DNA of 64,000 bases, from the NCBI RefSeq assembly GCF_001641285.1, contig NZ_CP014841.1, positions 3,994,501 to 4,058,500 of the forward strand, read 5' to 3'. The notes beneath the pieces were generated by a model. The model was given only the letters and a program-made list of their open reading frames with translations, ran no database searches and was not told where the DNA came from. Below are positions 62,736-64,000 of the stretch, one piece after another. This stretch comes from Dyella thiooxydans. Its GTDB lineage: Bacteria; Pseudomonadota; Gammaproteobacteria; Xanthomonadales; Rhodanobacteraceae. A program made the position numbers and the translations under genes. Within the stretch, counting starts at the first letter, position 1. Each line of letters starts with the position of its first letter.

Positions 62736-63646
62736 GCACGTCCCCTGCGCGCACCGGCGCGCTCGCCACCCTGGCGCTGGTCGCGGTGACCGCGGTGTGG
62801 GGGTCCACCTTTTTCCTCATCAAGGATGTCGTGCAGCGCGTCGCGGTGGCCGATTTCCTGGCCGTGCGCTTCGTGGTGGCGGCGTTGGCGATGACGGTGA
62901 TGTTCGCCCGGCCGCTGGCTCGGCTGCCGCGCCGGCAGTGGCTGCAGGGCATGGCGCTGGGTGCGCTGTACGGTTTCGCCCAGCTGCTGCAGACCACCGG
63001 CCAGATCTACGCCTCGGCCAGCGTCAGCGGCTTCGTCACCGGCATGTACGTGGTGTTCACCCCGCTGCTCGGCACCGTGCTGCTGCGCCAGCGCATGCCA
63101 CCGGTCACCTGGATCGCGGTGCTGCTGGCTACCGGTGGGCTGGCGCTGCTGTCGCTGCAGGGCTTCAGCGTCAACAAGGGCGTGGTGCTGGTGCTGATTT
63201 CCGCGGTGTTGTACGGCCTGCACATCGTCGGGCTGGGCCAGTGGTCGCGGCCGGGCGATGCGTTCGCGCTGTCCACCGTCCAGATGCTGGCGATCGCCGT
63301 GGTGTGCCTACTGGCTACCCTGCCGCACGGGCCGAAGCTGCCGCCGGACCGTGGCGTGTGGATCGCGCTGATCTACATGGCGCTGGCCGCCGGCGCCGGC
63401 GCCATGCTGGTGCAGACCTGGGCGCAGGCGCATATGCCGGCCACCCGCGCGGCGATCGTGATGACGCTGGAGCCGGTGTTCGCCGCCGGCTTCGCGGTGG
63501 CGTTCGGCGGCGAATCGCTGAGCTGGCGCATGCTCGGCGGCGGCGCGCTGGTGCTGGCGGCGATGTACCTGGTCGAGCTGGCGCCACGACGCAGCGCGCG
63601 CAAGGCGGCAGCCATGCCGGCCGAGGCGATCCACCACGAGGTATGA
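62732..63646 (+). CDS. EamA/DMT-family transporter
   Basis: 304 residues with ten helices in two EamA repeats: ALVAVTAVWGSTFFLIKDVV at the start of the first and VLVLISAVLYGLHIVGLGQW at the start of the second. LEPVFAAGFAVAFGGESLS is the classic EamA signature before the last helices. Start ATG overlaps the glycosyltransferase stop (ATGA). Last gene of a three-gene overlapping cluster; converges on aroB across a palindromic repeat. Substrate unknown, often metabolites or amino acids. Confidence 0.88.
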   Translation: MSTSPARTGALATLALVAVTAVWGSTFFLIKDVVQRVAVADFLAVRFVVAALAMTVMFARPLARLPRRQWLQGMALGALYGFAQLLQTTGQIYASASVSGFVTGMYVVFTPLLGTVLLRQRMPPVTWIAVLLATGGLALLSLQGFSVNKGVVLVLISAVLYGLHIVGLGQWSRPGDAFALSTVQMLAIAVVCLLATLPHGPKLPPDRGVWIALIYMALAAGAGAMLVQTWAQAHMPATRAAIVMTLEPVFAAGFAVAFGGESLSWRMLGGGALVLAAMYLVELAPRRSARKAAAMPAEAIHHEV

Positions 63647-63652
63647 CGCTCT

Positions 63653-63731
63653 GTTGCAGGAGCGGACCCTGTGCGCGACCGGCGAGCCGCTTCGTAGCCA
63701 CCTTTCATCGCCCGCAGGGTGGGTTCCTACA
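63653..63731. repeat. GTAGGAGC-type palindromic repeat, copy 3 (degenerate)
   Basis: Left arm near 63656-63678 (GCAGGAGCGGACCCTGTGCG) and right arm 63708-63730 (ends GGGTTCCTAC) are inverted copies with 16 of 23 positions matching. The left arm shares GACC/ACCCTGTGCGCGA with copy 2, and the right arm shares CATCGCCCGC with copy 1. It lies between convergent genes and its right end provides the aroB stop codon. Confidence 0.7.
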
Positions 63732-64000
63732 CGGCGGCGTGCAGCACGCCGAGCACGGCATCCTCCGCCACGCCGCTGACGATCTCCGCGCGGCCGATAC
63801 CGCGCCACAGGATCAGCCGCAGCGTGCCGGCGGTGTTCTTCTTGTCCAGCCGCATCAGCGCGAGCAACTGCTGCGGATCCATGCCCTCGGGGATGTCGGT
63901 GGGCAGGCCCAGGGCGTCGAGCAGGCGCTGCAGGCGCAGGGTGTCGTCCAGCGTGGCCATGCCGAGCTGCTGCGAGAGCTGTGCCGCCAGCACCATGCCG
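63727..64000 (-). CDS. aroB: 3-dehydroquinate synthase, C-terminal part
   Basis: The last 90 or so residues of AroB, which converts DAHP to 3-dehydroquinate in the shikimate pathway; the 5' part is outside the window. The visible segment matches the AroB C-terminus: [28 protein letters not shown], the [21 protein letters not shown] core with the DKK pair, and a closing [17 protein letters not shown]. The TAG stop at 63729-63727 falls in the terminal GTAGGA of a palindromic repeat, so the natural C-terminus may have been replaced by the repeat edge. Confidence 0.9.
   Translation of the reverse strand, partial: GMVLAAQLSQQLGMATLDDTLRLQRLLDALGLPTDIPEGMDPQQLLALMRLDKKNTAGTLRLILWRGIGRAEIVSGVAEDAVLGVLHAAV

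Overview
The window is GC-rich, densely packed chromosomal DNA from a gammaproteobacterium, most likely Xanthomonadales (Rhodanobacteraceae such as Rhodanobacter, Dyella or Luteibacter). The evidence is the gene content and order: a Xanthomonas/Caulobacter-type TonB receptor, a metX-metB-hom operon behind a SAM-I riboswitch, pepA next to holC and divergent from lptFG, and an xerD-dsbC-purL run. The genus call is an inference. I found no tRNA, rRNA, CRISPR array, prophage or insertion sequence.

Layout. 1-9.9 kb (mostly minus strand): a secreted M20 peptidase cut by the window edge, a TonB-dependent receptor, an EF-G paralogue with its own promoter and terminator, a front-end fatty-acid desaturase, a DUF1304 membrane protein and a 2OG-Fe(II) dioxygenase. 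10-13.8 kb (plus): the methionine/threonine branch operon metX-metB-hom, with a palindromic operator candidate, a promoter, a SAM-I riboswitch and a Shine-Dalgarno-masking hairpin. 13.8-24.6 kb: an MFS exporter, a YceI protein, an amino-acid permease, a membrane diguanylate cyclase with a beta-propeller sensor, L-serine dehydratase with a relic copy of its own 3' end, a glutaredoxin-like protein, an EamA transporter and an AraC regulator. 24.7-33 kb: an amidohydrolase, an unrecognised 265-aa protein, a BlaI/M56-peptidase regulatory pair with two operator-like dyads, several small proteins, and a lower-GC stretch carrying a tiny secreted four-cysteine protein.

33-37.7 kb (minus): five co-directional genes, GTPase-YceI-cytochrome b561-YceI-GTPase. 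37.8-45.1 kb (plus): two tandem hybrid histidine kinases of nearly identical architecture. 45.1-49.5 kb: holC, pepA and lptF-lptG (LPS export). 49.6-54.6 kb: a PsiE-like protein, threonine aldolase, a lipoprotein gene broken by an in-frame TAG, glutaminase and an intracellular PHB depolymerase. 54.7-64 kb: an RDD protein, xerD, dsbC, purL, a membrane protein-glycosyltransferase-EamA transporter cluster, and the 3' end of aroB.

The most unusual signals are small palindromic repeats of the GTAGGAGC type. One lies inside the hom reading frame and is translated, and two others supply the TAG stop codons of metX and aroB. Other points for a second look are the perfect 18-bp palindrome touching the -35 box of the met operon, the M56 sensor that lacks a penicillin-binding domain, the three propeller-type sensor proteins, the GTPase/YceI cluster, the amber-interrupted lipoprotein and the serine dehydratase relic.
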